A DNA stretch of 64,000 nucleotides, from assembly GCA_030142905.1 (NCBI GenBank), contig JASJOG010000029.1, positions 1,176,001-1,240,000 of the forward strand, read 5' to 3'. Below the pieces are notes generated by a model. It did not search any database, was not told the DNA's origin, and worked only from the letters and a program-made list of their open reading frames with translations. Of the stretch, positions 47,010 to 60,200 are shown piece by piece. Source of the DNA: Heliopora coerulea (Eukaryota > Cnidaria > Anthozoa > Scleralcyonacea > Helioporidae). Both the position numbers and the translations under genes were made by a program. Each line of letters opens with the position of its first letter. Within the stretch, counting starts at the first letter, position 1.

Positions 47010-47180
47010 TTTATTGGTTGTAATCTGATAAAAACCCGAGAGAACAAGGTATAAAAGCTTCGAATTCTTCATCAGAGCCAGATTAACCTGAATGAAATCC
47101 TTTCTCTCGAAACGTCAGTATCTTGTTTTCCCTTCGTTTGCCAGTGTCCAACTTTTGATCTGTTCGTACGTCAATCATGA
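47010..47180 (+). mobile_element. Penelope-like terminal fragment, degraded
   Basis: CTGAATGA then about 15 bases and CTCTCGAAACGTCAG, resembling the GAAACGTCAG box of the nested family at 26.05 kb. The first core box has an extra base and stem II is unclear. Called from the GAAACGTCAG context only. Confidence 0.4.
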
Positions 47181-47454
47181 ACTGCCTAAGTAGCAGCGCA
47201 TTTTCGGGTTTCTCTAGCATTTATCCATCTCCTCAGACTCAAAAATTCATGGAATCTTAACACTTTCGTGCCACTACCTATTGCCGACTAGTGAACGAGG
47301 CCATTGACTGCATGGTAAGACAGTGATAGTCATGGTTACATTTCTGCTAACCCAACAGCAGACTTGTCCTGTCATGACTGCACGTCCGCCATTTTAGTAC
47401 TCACGTTCGACTAGAGATGGCAATGGGGAAAACCATTTGCCATAAAATAGAAAA

Positions 47455-47600
47455 GCCCAAAGAGTTTTGCACTCACAAAAAGATATAAAAAAGAAACACA
47501 CGGACGTTTCGAGCACAGAACCTTCCTCGAAAACACCAGCTTCCCGCTTATATACATTTTTTGGCAACACACAACCCTTGGGCTGTTTCTATTTGATAAA
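47455..47600 (-). mobile_element. Penelope-like terminal fragment, degraded
   Basis: On the minus strand GTTTTCGAGGAAGGTTCTG followed by TGCTCGAAACGTCCGTGTG. The GAAACGTC box is kept but the CUGANGA box is not. Upstream on the minus strand lies a simple A/T and CACACAC context. Confidence 0.4.
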
Positions 47601-48329
47601 CAACTGCCTACGCAGCAACCCTTTTACATTACATTTCCCATAAAGCCAGTTTGCATCGTCTGCCTGTCTTTGCATACCGTTAACTTAACTGAGTTGACCT
47701 GGACGCACTCTTACAAGTTCGACTTCAAGTAGAATATATTCCAAAGCTCTTGTCACTGGCTAATCAGATTCCTGATTTCCCTATGAAACGTACGCGAATT
47801 TGCTACTTGTTTATTTGCTTTCTCGTCAATATTTAAGTTTGATTAATTATGTAACTTAAAAACTTCTTTGTCTCGTCATCAACTCGGATGTTACTTCCTT
47901 CAACTCGTTCTAATGAGGCAATGGTCTTATGAACACAAAGTTTACCTGGTAATAAATAATCATTGGATGAGTCTGAGCATGATATAAAGAATTATCCAGA
48001 TTAAAGGTAATGTTATCTGCCGAAGCAGGAAGCTGAGGAGGATAAAATTGACCGAAGTCTGGATAATTCTCGATATTATGCATTAGTCAAATCCAATATT
48101 TGTTTTATTATACATTTAAAACAGCGATAGATGCAAGCAAAGATTTCCAGTACAAAGACTCGTGTGATTAACTTCCCAAACTGCTGAAAGCCATTTCTGC
48201 TGTTTTGTAATTTTCCGTACCTTGAGGTGGTTACGTCATTAGCGTCATCAGGTTACGTCAAAGGTTAAAGGGTTGAAGGCATATTTATCTCCCGTTTACA
48301 CCATAATGAGGGGAATCGGCAATTAAGAT

Positions 48330-48480
48330 AACTCGAAAATTTCTGGTAAACGACAGGTTTTTTTATTGTTTTTTTGTCTTTTTGGAGTTTTTTGTTTTGA
48401 TTTTTTTGGGGTTTTTTTGTATTGTTGACATATTTCGGCAAACTTATTCCATCTTCATTTAATGGTGTGAATAACTAACT
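48330..48480 (-). mobile_element. Penelope-like terminal fragment, related to the 44.8-kb copy
   Basis: The plus strand reads TATTTCGGCAAACTTATTCCATCTTCA, aligning to GTTTCGGCAAGCTTATGCCATCTTCA of the 44.8-kb fragment. It follows a T/G-rich tract (48,358-48,420). The C of CTGAAGA is lost (ATGAAGA), so ribozyme activity is unlikely. Confidence 0.6.
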
Positions 48481-50080
48481 CATTTACGGTCTATATATGA
48501 ACTTACGATATGCTAATTAAAATGACACGGTATAACTTACCTTATTGATTCATCACAAGCTTGAAATACGCCGATAATATGAAGAATTACAAAGCATGTG
48601 TAAAGTAATGTTTACAAGGATTACTCCTTTTGCTGTTCATATCTTGCCTAATTAAAATTTTATTATCCCTAATGTATAGTAGAATGATGTTAATGGTCGT
48701 CTGTTGGCGTTATGAAATGCCCCTCGATGCAAATGATTACGTATCTACGCTAATAAATGTCGATTGAATAAAATGAATGTATTTTTGCGTTAGTGAGTTT
48801 GAGGTTGGCGTTAAAGATAGCATATTTTCTGGTAATGAAAAGCTAAAGGTGTAATTAGGTGCTGATCGATCGAAGGGAAGCGGAAAGATTGCGAAAAATG
48901 TTCACGATAAAAAAAGTGATTACCTTTGTGCTATAAAAAACATAAGATAACTTCATTATTCAGAACTTTATTAAAAAGAACACTCGTTTACATATGGCAT
49001 GCAATTCTCATTATTGTTTTTGCTTTTTTACGTTCGTTAGCATCTTTTAACCAGATAAGCCGAAGTATTTTAATATGACTCCACGATATCGTGAAGGTCA
49101 CGAAATTAACACACAGGTGTGTTTTCCATAACATACTGTCAGTTGTACTGACTGTGTTGCATCAGGAGAGAAGAAAAGATTAAAAAATAGAGCATTATTT
49201 TCAAGCCATTCATTGCTTATTTTTGTGTTTTTGTTATACCTTGAACTATTCCTTTCACTCTCTCATACGTTCCAATATGCTAGTTGCTATATGTTGCACC
49301 CATGCAGGGTCAGGTTGTTAAAAATACGATTATCATTAATCCAGGATTATCTGTAAATGTATCATTTCAGTTCCCCATATTTTGGTTGACTCGTCGAGTC
49401 TAACTTTCATTGCAGAAAACCTTTCTGAATCCATCCAAGGTTCTTGATAGAAAATTCCAGCTTTCCTTTGCTGTATGTTAAGAACGACGTCAACATTAAC
49501 TGATCGAGTTTTGATTTTTGAATGTCCAGCCATGATATGCTTGCATGGTTAAACCATAAGTGGGTGACACTGATTCTTTACTAAACAAGTCCCTGTTGAC
49601 ATGGTATGACAGGAAGACTCATAAATTAAAACTGCCGAACTCTACTCAATCAGCAATATTATCAATCTAACTAGAGTTGACAAATCTAACGTGGATTTTA
49701 ATACTTAAAATTTGCCTATAAAGCTGTTATTTATTTGCTGCATGTGCCGGAGATAATTCTAGCACAAGTAGCATAGTAGAAATTCTGGGAATGGGAGGAG
49801 AACAATCACCCTTCTTTTACCAGAGAATCACTACCCTAGCTCTGCAGATGCGTTCTGTACCTTTACAAATTGACCTCTAGAAGAAAGCACTTCGTACAGT
49901 TATCTTTTGGAAAACGCTGAAAAGGTTATTTCAGAGTTCGAAAGTTTAAAAAAATTGCACAGGCAGCATGCCTGGCATTTCCACATAAGAACATTTCGTG
50001 ACATGTGAAATATTGAGTCGTAATTTGTCACAGGGTCGTAGACGGCCTCACTCCATTCCTATATTTAGACGAAATGACGT
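48481..50080. other. Intergenic DNA with dispersed repeat copies
   Basis: Contains the inverted mate (48,645-48,815) of the repeat near 33.0 kb. The block 48,950-49,075 (TTATTAAAAAGAACACTCGTTTACAT ... GCCGAAGTATTT, split here) recurs diverged at 51,296-51,410. No gene recognised. Confidence 0.5.
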
Positions 50081-50084
50081 AATG

Positions 50085-50235
50085 CAATTTTCGGAACGTG
50101 ACGTAATCACGTGAACACAGACGTCTTTTTCAAGCTTTTATAGCGGCATTAGTTTCTGTACTTTGTGATACTCACAGGAGTATAAACACACCTCCAAAAC
50201 GAAAAGAAAGATAGATAAACTTTTTCAGGTGAGTG
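50085..50235 (+). promoter_or_regulatory. Possible promoter and first exon
   Basis: GAACGTGACGTAATCACGTGAAC (a CRE-like TGACGTAA fused to an E-box CACGTG, read in parts) is followed 35 bp later by CTTTTATAGCGG, a TATA-like word, and about 85 bp further by CTTTTTCAG followed by GTGAGTGTT, a consensus splice donor. No coding exon could be linked to it, so this is only a candidate for a 5' UTR exon. Confidence 0.3.
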
Positions 50236-53200
50236 TTTCAGTCTTCCATGTGTATTCTTACATCACACGATCTTATTCATGAATTGTTGTTGACGTAAAT
50301 GGCGTAGGTGACAAGTTAGCACTTCCTCTTTCATCTGCAGAACTATCTAAGAAATTTAGCCATGATGCATTCCTAACGACCAACTGTACAAAACCGCAAC
50401 ATAAACCGTGTATAAATTGTTCCAGTTCCAATACGAAATATTTAAATATGAAGACGAACAGCGTCGAAGTTTGTGTCGCTTCATTGCTTCGGTTTAGTAA
50501 GATGACGTTAACAGAATACCCACTTTTTCATGATCAGTAAATGACGAAGTTTGTTCGATTTCTTATAAGTAAATGTAGATTGGCTCGGCTATTATGAAGA
50601 ACCACTTGCTTAATCTGATATTGATAGATGGAGCGCCATTTGTAGATACTGATATGTAAACCGGCATGTTTGAAACTATGTGTGTATATATACTTAAGAA
50701 GCCGCAAAAGCAATATTGATACGAAATACGCGAGACAATTCTCGCGATCTAGAGGTATGACGATGCCGTGACGTACAGAAACCTCAGAGAAGATCGAATG
50801 TTTTCCAGGAGAGAAAAATTCTTCTAAAATTCAACATAGTGTGATTGCCATGCCTTCAATGCAAAATATTTGTGGTATGCACTCTTGTTCTAATGACGTA
50901 CAGTGGAATCCCATCTGTTTGTTTTGGGAGCTATATTGTGCCTTTTCAACCACTTCAACTTCAATGAACCTTTGCGAGAGCATATACTCTCGTTTGGTTT
51001 ACAGAAACGTGTACAGTTACATAGTGATAATTAGACTTTAAAGAAAGTCTGCAAGTGGTTGCATGCAAGTTTATTTACAAGATTTCACAATATTTGGTGC
51101 ATAAATTTTAACCTTGGGTTAAAGACATATGTAATCATTACAAAGGGTAGAACTCACCATACAAAACCTCAGAGCATTTTGGTACTAGAAGGCGAGTGAA
51201 TGCAAATATTTTGTATGAATATCATCTTGAATTATGTTTATATAATCCATTGCGAAAGAATAATTAAATTAGACTTTCGTCTAAGGTAGCTCAGAGTAAC
51301 TTCATAATACAAGGATTTATTAACAAGAACACTCGTTTGTATTTCGAATAAATTCCTTAAATCATTTTAGCAGTCATTGACATTCAAGATGAGCCGGAGT
51401 ATTTAACAAATCCCTAAAAAGGTAACTGCTTTTTGTACGGAAGGCCCACTGTAATATAGTTACGATACAGCTCACTGCAGAACATCACACATTTTTTATT
51501 TCATAAATACAGACGACTAGTAAATATTACAGATTTCTTCATAAAATATGTGAACTCATAAACGAAAGGCCTTTATACTATATTTTACGGCAAATGTCGC
51601 CTTTAAAAAGAAAGATTAAAATTGACTCTGAGTTAACGAAGTTGGACTAAACTTTGACTGGATATTACGTTAATCTTTACATAAGGAAATATTTTGTGAC
51701 ACTTTGAATATCTAAAATTTACGTTCCAACGAGCGGGTTAATAGAAATTCATATGTGTCAGCGAAATACTTGCTCCAATCTAGGGAGGGGTTTGTCGACA
51801 AACTTACTGCTGTGCCCCAATTCAACTTCAATTTCTTTTTCATTATTTTATTTACCCATGTATCGCCTAAGAGCTAAAAAACTCGTTCAAAATACGACCA
51901 GTCTGTGGTTGACATAACCGACGTTGTTAAACTATGCAAAATCTACTTCACACTACTTAGTAATGAATTTGACAAAATAATAAAGACACAAACAAAAATC
52001 AGAAATAGTAAAACACACACAAGCCAAACTAGACAACTAAACATTCAACTAAATTTGACAAGGCTAAGCCATTTTAAGATATTTCCCAGCGTCCATATCA
52101 TTAGAGGTAAGGAGAAAATCTTAAACATCCATTCGACCGAGGCAACATCTCTTTTCATGGCCACTTGGAAAAGACGGAAAGAATATCCGTCAAACCGGTG
52201 GCTAAGTGAAAACCTTTCCTCTCGGCCTTCCAGCAATTTCGGGTCGTTATGTAAGGATTCAAAAGTGGGATTTCAGTGCGGAGATGTAAGCGCAGTACAA
52301 TTTTTTTTTCTAAGCAGAAAACTGCCGGCTTCTCAGACTTAAAACATAACTTCTTCATTTCTGTGTCTTCATTTCAAAGTAAGATGATTTAGGCCTTTGA
52401 AACATAATTCTTATGTATGTCGGAATCTTCCTAATCATGCATCACAAACACTACTAGAGGTAAAGCAAGGCTGTAGTATTGGGTATCTTTAGATAATCAG
52501 AATCGTCGGTGGACATCTAAAGTCATGAGTTTACACAGACATAAACAGAACGCCAACAACAACTAGCAATCACAACAAAAAATGTTTATTTGAAACTAAG
52601 TTGATCAATAATTTTTAATTAAAATAGGTGGTAATCGCAGTTGTGCTCCTATTCTACTCTTGATAGTAGTGAATTTATTACCATGTTGAACTATAATTTT
52701 AAATTTAACACGTTGCAGTTCCACAATGAATTACACTATCGCTTTCAAGACATTGAGCAACGGACGCTCTACGTTGGTTAGGTTGTTTAGAAGTTTCTAT
52801 TTCTCAACATTTCAGTTACACTTCTTCTTTGTCCCTCCGGTGATGTTAGCTATTGACACTGTTTAGTTACAGATGTAATACCGGTGTTTCTATGGTTTCA
52901 GTTTAAAGGCACTAACAGTAAAGATTCTAAATTGCTAATTAGTCACTGTCCGAGTCTGTGTTGTTGTTCTAGCCAAGACATCAGGTACAGAAATTCCGGA
53001 GTCTCTTGGTTGGCCTTTTGGACGATCTCAATTTAAACCTAGCAGGTTTGTTCAAGGTAATTCCAAGAAGCCGGTTTTTCACGGCTCAAATCTGTGTTTG
53101 ACCTCGCGGTACAACCAAATGACCTGGTGTTACGACCTGTGGGTAACCGTTGTGCTACGACCGAGTGAGACTGCAGGTGAATAAATTGCTGGAATATTTT

Positions 53201-53726
53201 CTATACTTAGTAACTAAAGCTTTTAAACAAGTTCGTGCAACATCATTACAGTCAAACTCTACTGTTATAAGTAGCCATATATTTATAGAAACTATTTGGC
53301 TTAAGAATATATATATATATTTTGTTTACTCTTGAGAAAAATGTCGCGAAAATGTCACTTACACAAGTCAACTTTTTCATGGGTGTTCTGGCGTTATCGC
53401 TAATTTGTTTCCTTTTTATACCTTTCCATGCCAAAATGTTTCGTGATTTGATGATGTATCATTATTTGGTCAATTTAAACGTGCTATGACTGGGGAAATT
53501 AAAGCACGATGGTCACGATGCCGAAGGCAGCAGTTTGTGAAACCATACAATATGCTCAAATACTTGCTGAACAGCAAAATGCTGTTATGGTGCTGTGAAG
53601 GTTCACGTAAAGGTGCTAAATGGTAAGCAGGCGTCGTCTGCCTGTGTCCGACAAAGCAAAGGACTATTATTAAAAATTGAACTTCTGACAAAAGCCCTAA
53701 CATTGAAAAAGACAAAACAAGAAATG

Positions 53727-53773
<47 letters not shown>

Positions 53774-54161
53774 GAACCAAACAAGGTTACTCTAAAAAGA
53801 TCGGTACATTTTTGATATCGTATAAATGTCAATATATGATTCTTTCTCATGGGTTAACGAGGAAATGACCCACTGAAATCATGGACGGTCTTACGTTTCA
53901 TTGCGTTTTGTGTACGCTGTTTCGAGGTTAATATTGCATGTTTTGTCGTTATTCTCGTGCGAATTAAGAAAACTTACACATGTCTTGTTAAAACTTTCAA
54001 GAATCGGACAGCTAACATGCAATTCGACCTCGATCAACGGGATTTTTCTATTGTGAAAAAGTTTGAATTAAATTGGTGTTAATTATTTACTGAGAGGCTT
54101 TAGCACTGACAGAAAAATTAGATTTTACTCCAGTCAGCTACCTTGACACTGGGAAAGGTCC
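50236..54161. other. Intergenic DNA downstream of the minus-strand gene
   Basis: No second gene recognised. The longest frame (51,905-52,342, +, 145 codons) shows no motif and is not called. A (TA)n run lies at 53,730-53,769 and a shorter one at 53,306-53,320. The part next to 54,162 should include the 3' UTR of the gene described below; I could not fix a poly(A) signal. Confidence 0.45.
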
Positions 54162-54252
54162 TCACTCTTTTGCACCTGTTTTTCCAGGATTCAAAATAGA
54201 ACGTTTTTCCAGGCGGTGGGCAAAACTTTCACGGCAAATCGGGCATCTCGTT
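54162..54252 (-). CDS. Exon 7: RING end and stop
   Basis: Acceptor ATCCTTTCAG. Encodes TRCPICRESFAHRLEKR and a short basic tail ending GAKE, then TGA. RCPIC provides the last two RING ligands, giving a full C3H2C3-type set across exons 5-7. There is no C-terminal zinc ribbon. Confidence 0.93.
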
Positions 54253-57200
54253 CTGAAAGGATGAACATAACCATCAATTCAAAGAAACCTTTGATTAAAA
54301 GTGTAAGTCTTGATACGTTTTAAAGGTTCATGTTTAACCGACATAAATGCATATTCTGAATGTTTAACTGTACTATCATGAAGCATAACTCGACCAAGAC
54401 TACTTCATTCTCAAGCACCGCATGACTGGAAATACTTCCTAAATACGAAAATAACAGCATTGATAGTTGCAGAGTAGGAAAAGAAAGACATTGTTATATT
54501 AATGCTACAATAATTTATGAGATTTTTGCTTCCTTTTTCGTGGTGTTCATTGGCACCTTGTTAAAAGAAAAAGTTATGTGGAGAATGGATCTGAAATGTT
54601 TCCGATTCCTTGATAGTGGCTGTCACACTGTTTTTACACGCTCCTCTTTAATCACTAGTAAATTAATTGATGATATTGTGCTCAAACTTACATGCCGCTG
54701 CGAATCATTAAAGTTGCACAGTCTTTATGAACTTTATGAGAGCAAGGAAGAATTTGGCATCCGCTGAACGCATCCTAAAGAAATGTTAAAATATTGGGAT
54801 AAAGTGTGTTTGGCTAGGTCCTAATAATCACATAACAGAATGTTCATTATTCAAACCTGGGTTTTATTTTTTTTAAGTCAAAAGAAGGTTTTAGTGCATA
54901 GTGTACAATTACAATGTCTCGAGCAAACGTTCAGGTAATACACCATAATCAAGATTCAATATTTAACAGTAACCGGGAAACGAAGTTTAAAACTGGACCT
55001 AGTTTGGACGTTGATTTAAGAGGTCGAATTGAAGGATAAAATCAAGATTAGCGTCATGCCCAAGACATGTAAATTATCCGTAATAGTAGCAACATAGGAA
55101 GAAACAGTTGAAATGAAATTGGATCAGATTACGCCATGTTAGAAAATCACCATCAACAAATTCATCAACTTGAATGGAATTTACTGAAGCAGAAGTCTTC
55201 TCCAATAAAGAGCAATTTAAAACACTCATTCCGTTCCAAAAAAACCGTGGAAATATGGTTTAATCACGATAAAGGTTTAAGCTAGAGCTTGTACGACAGA
55301 ATGTAATTCACGTACGGTATCGGCGTTAGAACGACAATAGCAAAAAAACTTTATATATGCTTATCATTACTTGTGGAAACGTGTAACTAGTCGTGTTACT
55401 TGGTTTGATACAACCAAAACCTTTTGGATATTTTCTGGTACTGAGTGTAAAACTTCCAATGCCAAGAATGCAAATGACAGAGGGACAATCGTAGAGCTTG
55501 AACTTTGGATCGATATCACAAGCTGCCAGTTACGCAATGGTAACCCACAGTATCTTTAAACACACCGTAGCGTGTGGGTGCTTAAAGATGTACGTATGTA
55601 TGTATATATGTATGTATGAATGTATGTATGTATTATATGTATGTATTGTACGTATGTATGCATGTATGTGTGTATATAAAATGCAATTAACTTAAACAGA
55701 AGAGGTAAGTGAAACCAGTTATGCGAGGGATCGGTTATCGGAAGTTAGACAAAAGTGGAAATGCTGTAGTATCCAACTATATTAGTTATGCAGTGCATTC
55801 GAGCTTATCTATTGTTGCATTAGTTGTATGAAGCTTTCTTAAGGTTCTTGTTGGTTTTGAAACTCGTGATTTTTGAAACTCGTGATTTTTGAAACTCGTG
55901 AGTTTGAGAGTTCCATTAGGGGTTCTAGACCAGAGGAAAAAAGAATGAAAACCGTGCCGCGTAGCTCCTAGATTTCTGTTGTTTTGACACATTTGGAGTC
56001 CCCATTTTCGACCATCGATCTCAAGCATCGTTCACTTACAGGTTAACCTGGCTACTGCGCATAAAATTCTGTTTGAACTGAAAAATCGTGAAGACTAAAA
56101 GAAAAAGGGGAGAAATTTAGCAATAATCTTAGTCACCGCAGAGATGACAGTCTTGCTATCGTCAGATCAGACAAGGAAAATCTCAAGACATAATATGACC
56201 TGGAACGACAAAAGGAAGTATGACCATGACAACAAAGACCGTGACGACGATAATGGCAAATATAAACATGCAACAACAACCAGAGCAAGGGCAAAAACAT
56301 TATCGTCCACTACAATAACGAATCACAAGTTGTTATTTTTCTCCGTATCAATCGAACTCTTATATGGTTATTGCTGTTTTTCCGAAGACTAACCTCCAAG
56401 CAAATACAGCACTTGTCGTGAGCAGATCCAGGTCGACATTTATGATTGTTTTCCAGTTTCGTGTCCAAACAAACTCCGCAAACATCGCAGTGGAATGAAC
56501 GATCACTATGAATTCTACATAATATAGAGCAATTGTTAACCCCTGTATCGTTTTAAAAACAAACTACAATAAATAAAAAAAGATTGAGTCCACCTGTTCA
56601 TGAAAAGTTGTACGTCTTTTCATCCACTTTAGTTTAAGGGGTAAGGTAAATTCACTTGATTTCATTCCAGATCTTGCGATATTACTTCTAAGAATTGTTT
56701 AATTGTAATTATAACTCTAAATTTACCTAATTACAGGGTTACTTCCAGAAAAATGTCACAAATTTAAGATATTGAGAAAAGACCCATTACAGAATTGATA
56801 TCCTGAGCCGGAATACGATCCCAAATGTTCGAGTAACCTACCCGTCTGGGAGATATATGACTTATGGGAGAGTACTTTGAGACAGAATCCAACATATCAT
56901 GGTCCACTCATTTAGGGAAGTTAAATTGGCCGTTATATTTTTCGCTTTTTATATTTTATCCCAGTCAGTCTTCGTTTCGTGATGCAAATCCACAAGAAAC
57001 GCAGGCTCTGGGTATGACATTACTTTCAGAACAAAATTCTGCTTACATACGCTAATGCCGTAAATGTTCGAATTAGTGCCTAGGGTGGTTGATTTTTTTT
57101 TCACACTTACAGAAAGGAGGCTAAATCAGAAGGGGCGCTTATTTAAAAGAATAATATTTCATCTAGACAGTAACATTAGCATGAACATTTAACGACAAGT

Positions 57201-60200
57201 CAAAACAATTTCAACGATTTATTTTCCCGGTATAATCAATTAAAGTCAACATGACCTTTAGCCCAAATTTCTTGTATTTAAGGAAAAGTAAGAAGACTTT
57301 CGACAATTTAAATCATAAGTAACTATCGTATTCGACATTAAAGTCGATGTCAGAGCATCCAATATAAACAGCATTATTTGATGTCTTGATGGTCAACATC
57401 CAAGCCTGTCACGATGTGCTTAACTGATTATATTTGCCGTTCATAAATAAAAATCTCCTAAGTGGTGCTTATAGCCTATTGCCATTAAGGGGGTGATTTT
57501 TGGAGGGGGTGCTAGTTCGAATATTTACCGCAATTTTAAACCGATGGGCTTCGAAATAATGCCGTATGGAATTACGAGCAAAAATGAATTGATCTACTTG
57601 AAAGTGAACTGCTTTGACTACGGCATTATGAACGCATATCATGGTGTTTCTTTCCTGTCTTTTAACAAATTCACAGTATGTCTTTAATTTGATATGGACA
57701 AACTACAGCTTATTTATTTATCAGATTACGTCAAATTTATTAATTAAATTCTCTGAGAACATTAGGCAAAGATCGTCCAGGCGGGAATCTTAGTCTAATA
57801 ATAAATACCACAGCCCAGCACAAAATGTGCAACAAAGGCATGATAAATAAAGGTTTATTTACATATAAAGTTTCGTTGTTTACTTCACAACATCTTCAGA
57901 GATAATAAGTAAGTGCCTGAGCCTTACGAAGGCTAGGATAATAAGTAAGTGCCTAAGAATATATTTACAAGTCTTAAAGATTAGCCAATCAGAATTAATT
58001 ATTGGTAAAATTATAGAGAAAGCGGTGAGAATAATATGAGGTGAGAAACAGCAAGATAGAAAGAGATGTGACAGATGTATTGGAGTAGAAAAAGTGGTAC
58101 CGAAAGATTGTTTGCATTTAAAGAACGTTTTAGCTTATTTATGAGAAGGCTTTCATGGCAGACATTTGGTATATTGCGACGAAAAGTCGAGAAAAAGATC
58201 GAAGTAATTCATACCTGCATATACCACATTTTGCACAATGGAAAGGATGATCGTCTGTTCCTGTCAAGTGCTTACATGATGCACAAAAGTACTTCGCAAA
58301 CTTCATGCTGCATTTGATGCAGAATTGTGACTTTTCACTGAACTAAAAATGTAAATTTTATTTTAGCATTATATCGACCTGATCCTGTAATTAACATTTG
58401 TTCTTTTTCCGCACGTGTATCAACAGTAGTTTTGCCATTTCGTTTGCGTTTGACGTCAGTAAGAGATTTAAAGTGCTAAAAAGGTGCAAAACTTGATATC
58501 CACAATGTGATGTACTACAAAGGATAATTATCCAGAGAGTTCATCTTCAGAACAATGTAATTTTACTCTAGTTAAAATTGCACCCATGCAAGTCAGTGGG
58601 GTAGATCATATTTTTAAATTTGCAGTGAATGTTTACAATGTTGGGTCATCTTTAATTCACTGACATGATCCTAATCACATTTTAGCCAGTCTTGCTAACA
58701 GAGAACATCGTTCTTTACTTCCTATTCTGAGTTATCGAATGTTACTCCAAATTAAAACGTACTGAGGTACTGAGCCAGCAGATAAAACTCTACCTGATTG
58801 ACAACTAATATCTTGAATGGCTAGTCCTTCTCACTGCATGCTGGTCTTTTCCTTTATTTCTGCCTCCTCTATATTCTTCCTCCTTTTCTACTTTCCTTTT
58901 CACCCCCTCTTCCTTCATCTTGTTTTCTGTTCAGCCCATTCTCCTTTTCTCCTTCTCGTCCTCCTATTTCTTCTTCTTGATCTCCTTTGCCCACTCTTTT
59001 TTACATTTCCTCCTTCCTTTCTTCGACCTCTTTCATCCTCCACCAACTTTAACTTTTGACTCTCCTAACCCTCTGTTCTCTATTTTCCTTCTGCATTCTT
59101 TTTTCTCTCCATTCTCTAGTTAGTTCTCCTTCCTCTTACCTATCTACTTCTCCTTTCCTTTATTTCTTTCTTTCCCCATCTTCATGTCTTAACTTTCCAC
59201 TCCTTTGCTCATTTTCCTTCTAGCATCTTTTCTTATATTTTTTTTATTTATTTTAAAAAATTTTTCTTTTTAGTTTTGTTCGTGAATATAGTGAATCCGG
59301 ATGATTTCTACGCTGATCGTTTTTATTGTGGGATGGTGAAGAGGGGCTTAGTTGCGGGAAGTTCTTTTGATACCTTTTTTTATAACTCTTTAACCCTGCT
59401 GGTAAATGTCATTGAAAAAGGAACCAAACAATGAACTAACAAGAAATATCAATACGCAAGCAATCTTTGCTCTCCTTTGAAAGTTTCCAACATGTCCCTT
59501 TACAATGCGAACAAAGTAGATGGGTTTTTATGGTGGCTAAAAAGCTTAAAGTTTAAATTTAAGAGATAAATCTCACTTATTACAACTGGAAACTGTATAA
59601 ATTAAATGATAGCCAAGTGTCGCATTTGAAAAGTTGACAAATCACCGAGAATCTTTTATCAGCCATCCCATCAAGACCATCGTATCATAAATGAGCCTTT
59701 TCGGACATTAGCTTTTTCCGCAGTCGGAACGTGTACGTTGTTTCAGATCTAACGGAGCTTGCACAAGAAATCCTTTGTGTTTTACGGTGGCCATAATAAG
59801 GGTTCACTGTCGGTGAAAGTTTGATTCGTCGAACACTTGCTACTGAACTTTTGGATTTTATTTCTGAAAGAAAAGTTTCTATAGAAAAATGTCTATCGTT
59901 ATTTTCCCCTAGCTATTACAACAGTTTGGTTTCATTTGCTATCACCAATTTTAGTAATTTTAGCACATGCCGATGTTTCGTTCTAAAACTTCTGTCGCTT
60001 TCGCTCTTTGACGATAAATGGCCTTCCTGCTGTTTCCCTCCACTATTTTCAGTTTTCTTTCATTCTTGCCTGCTTTCCAACTTTTTTTCTGGCATTCGAC
60101 ATTTTCTTTTTATAGCGAGAAGCGTTATTTGCTCAAAGCCCTTTAAAGCCCTTCTTTTTTTTTCATAAACTATGTGACTATCTTTTCTTTCCTTACTGTG

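Noticed and set aside
51905..52342. 145-codon plus-strand open frame
   Set aside because: No recognisable motif, and overlapping minus frames are equally open; probably chance in AT-rich DNA.
58817..59123. Two Ser/Phe/Leu-rich frames
   Set aside because: They are translations of a polypyrimidine tract inside an intron.
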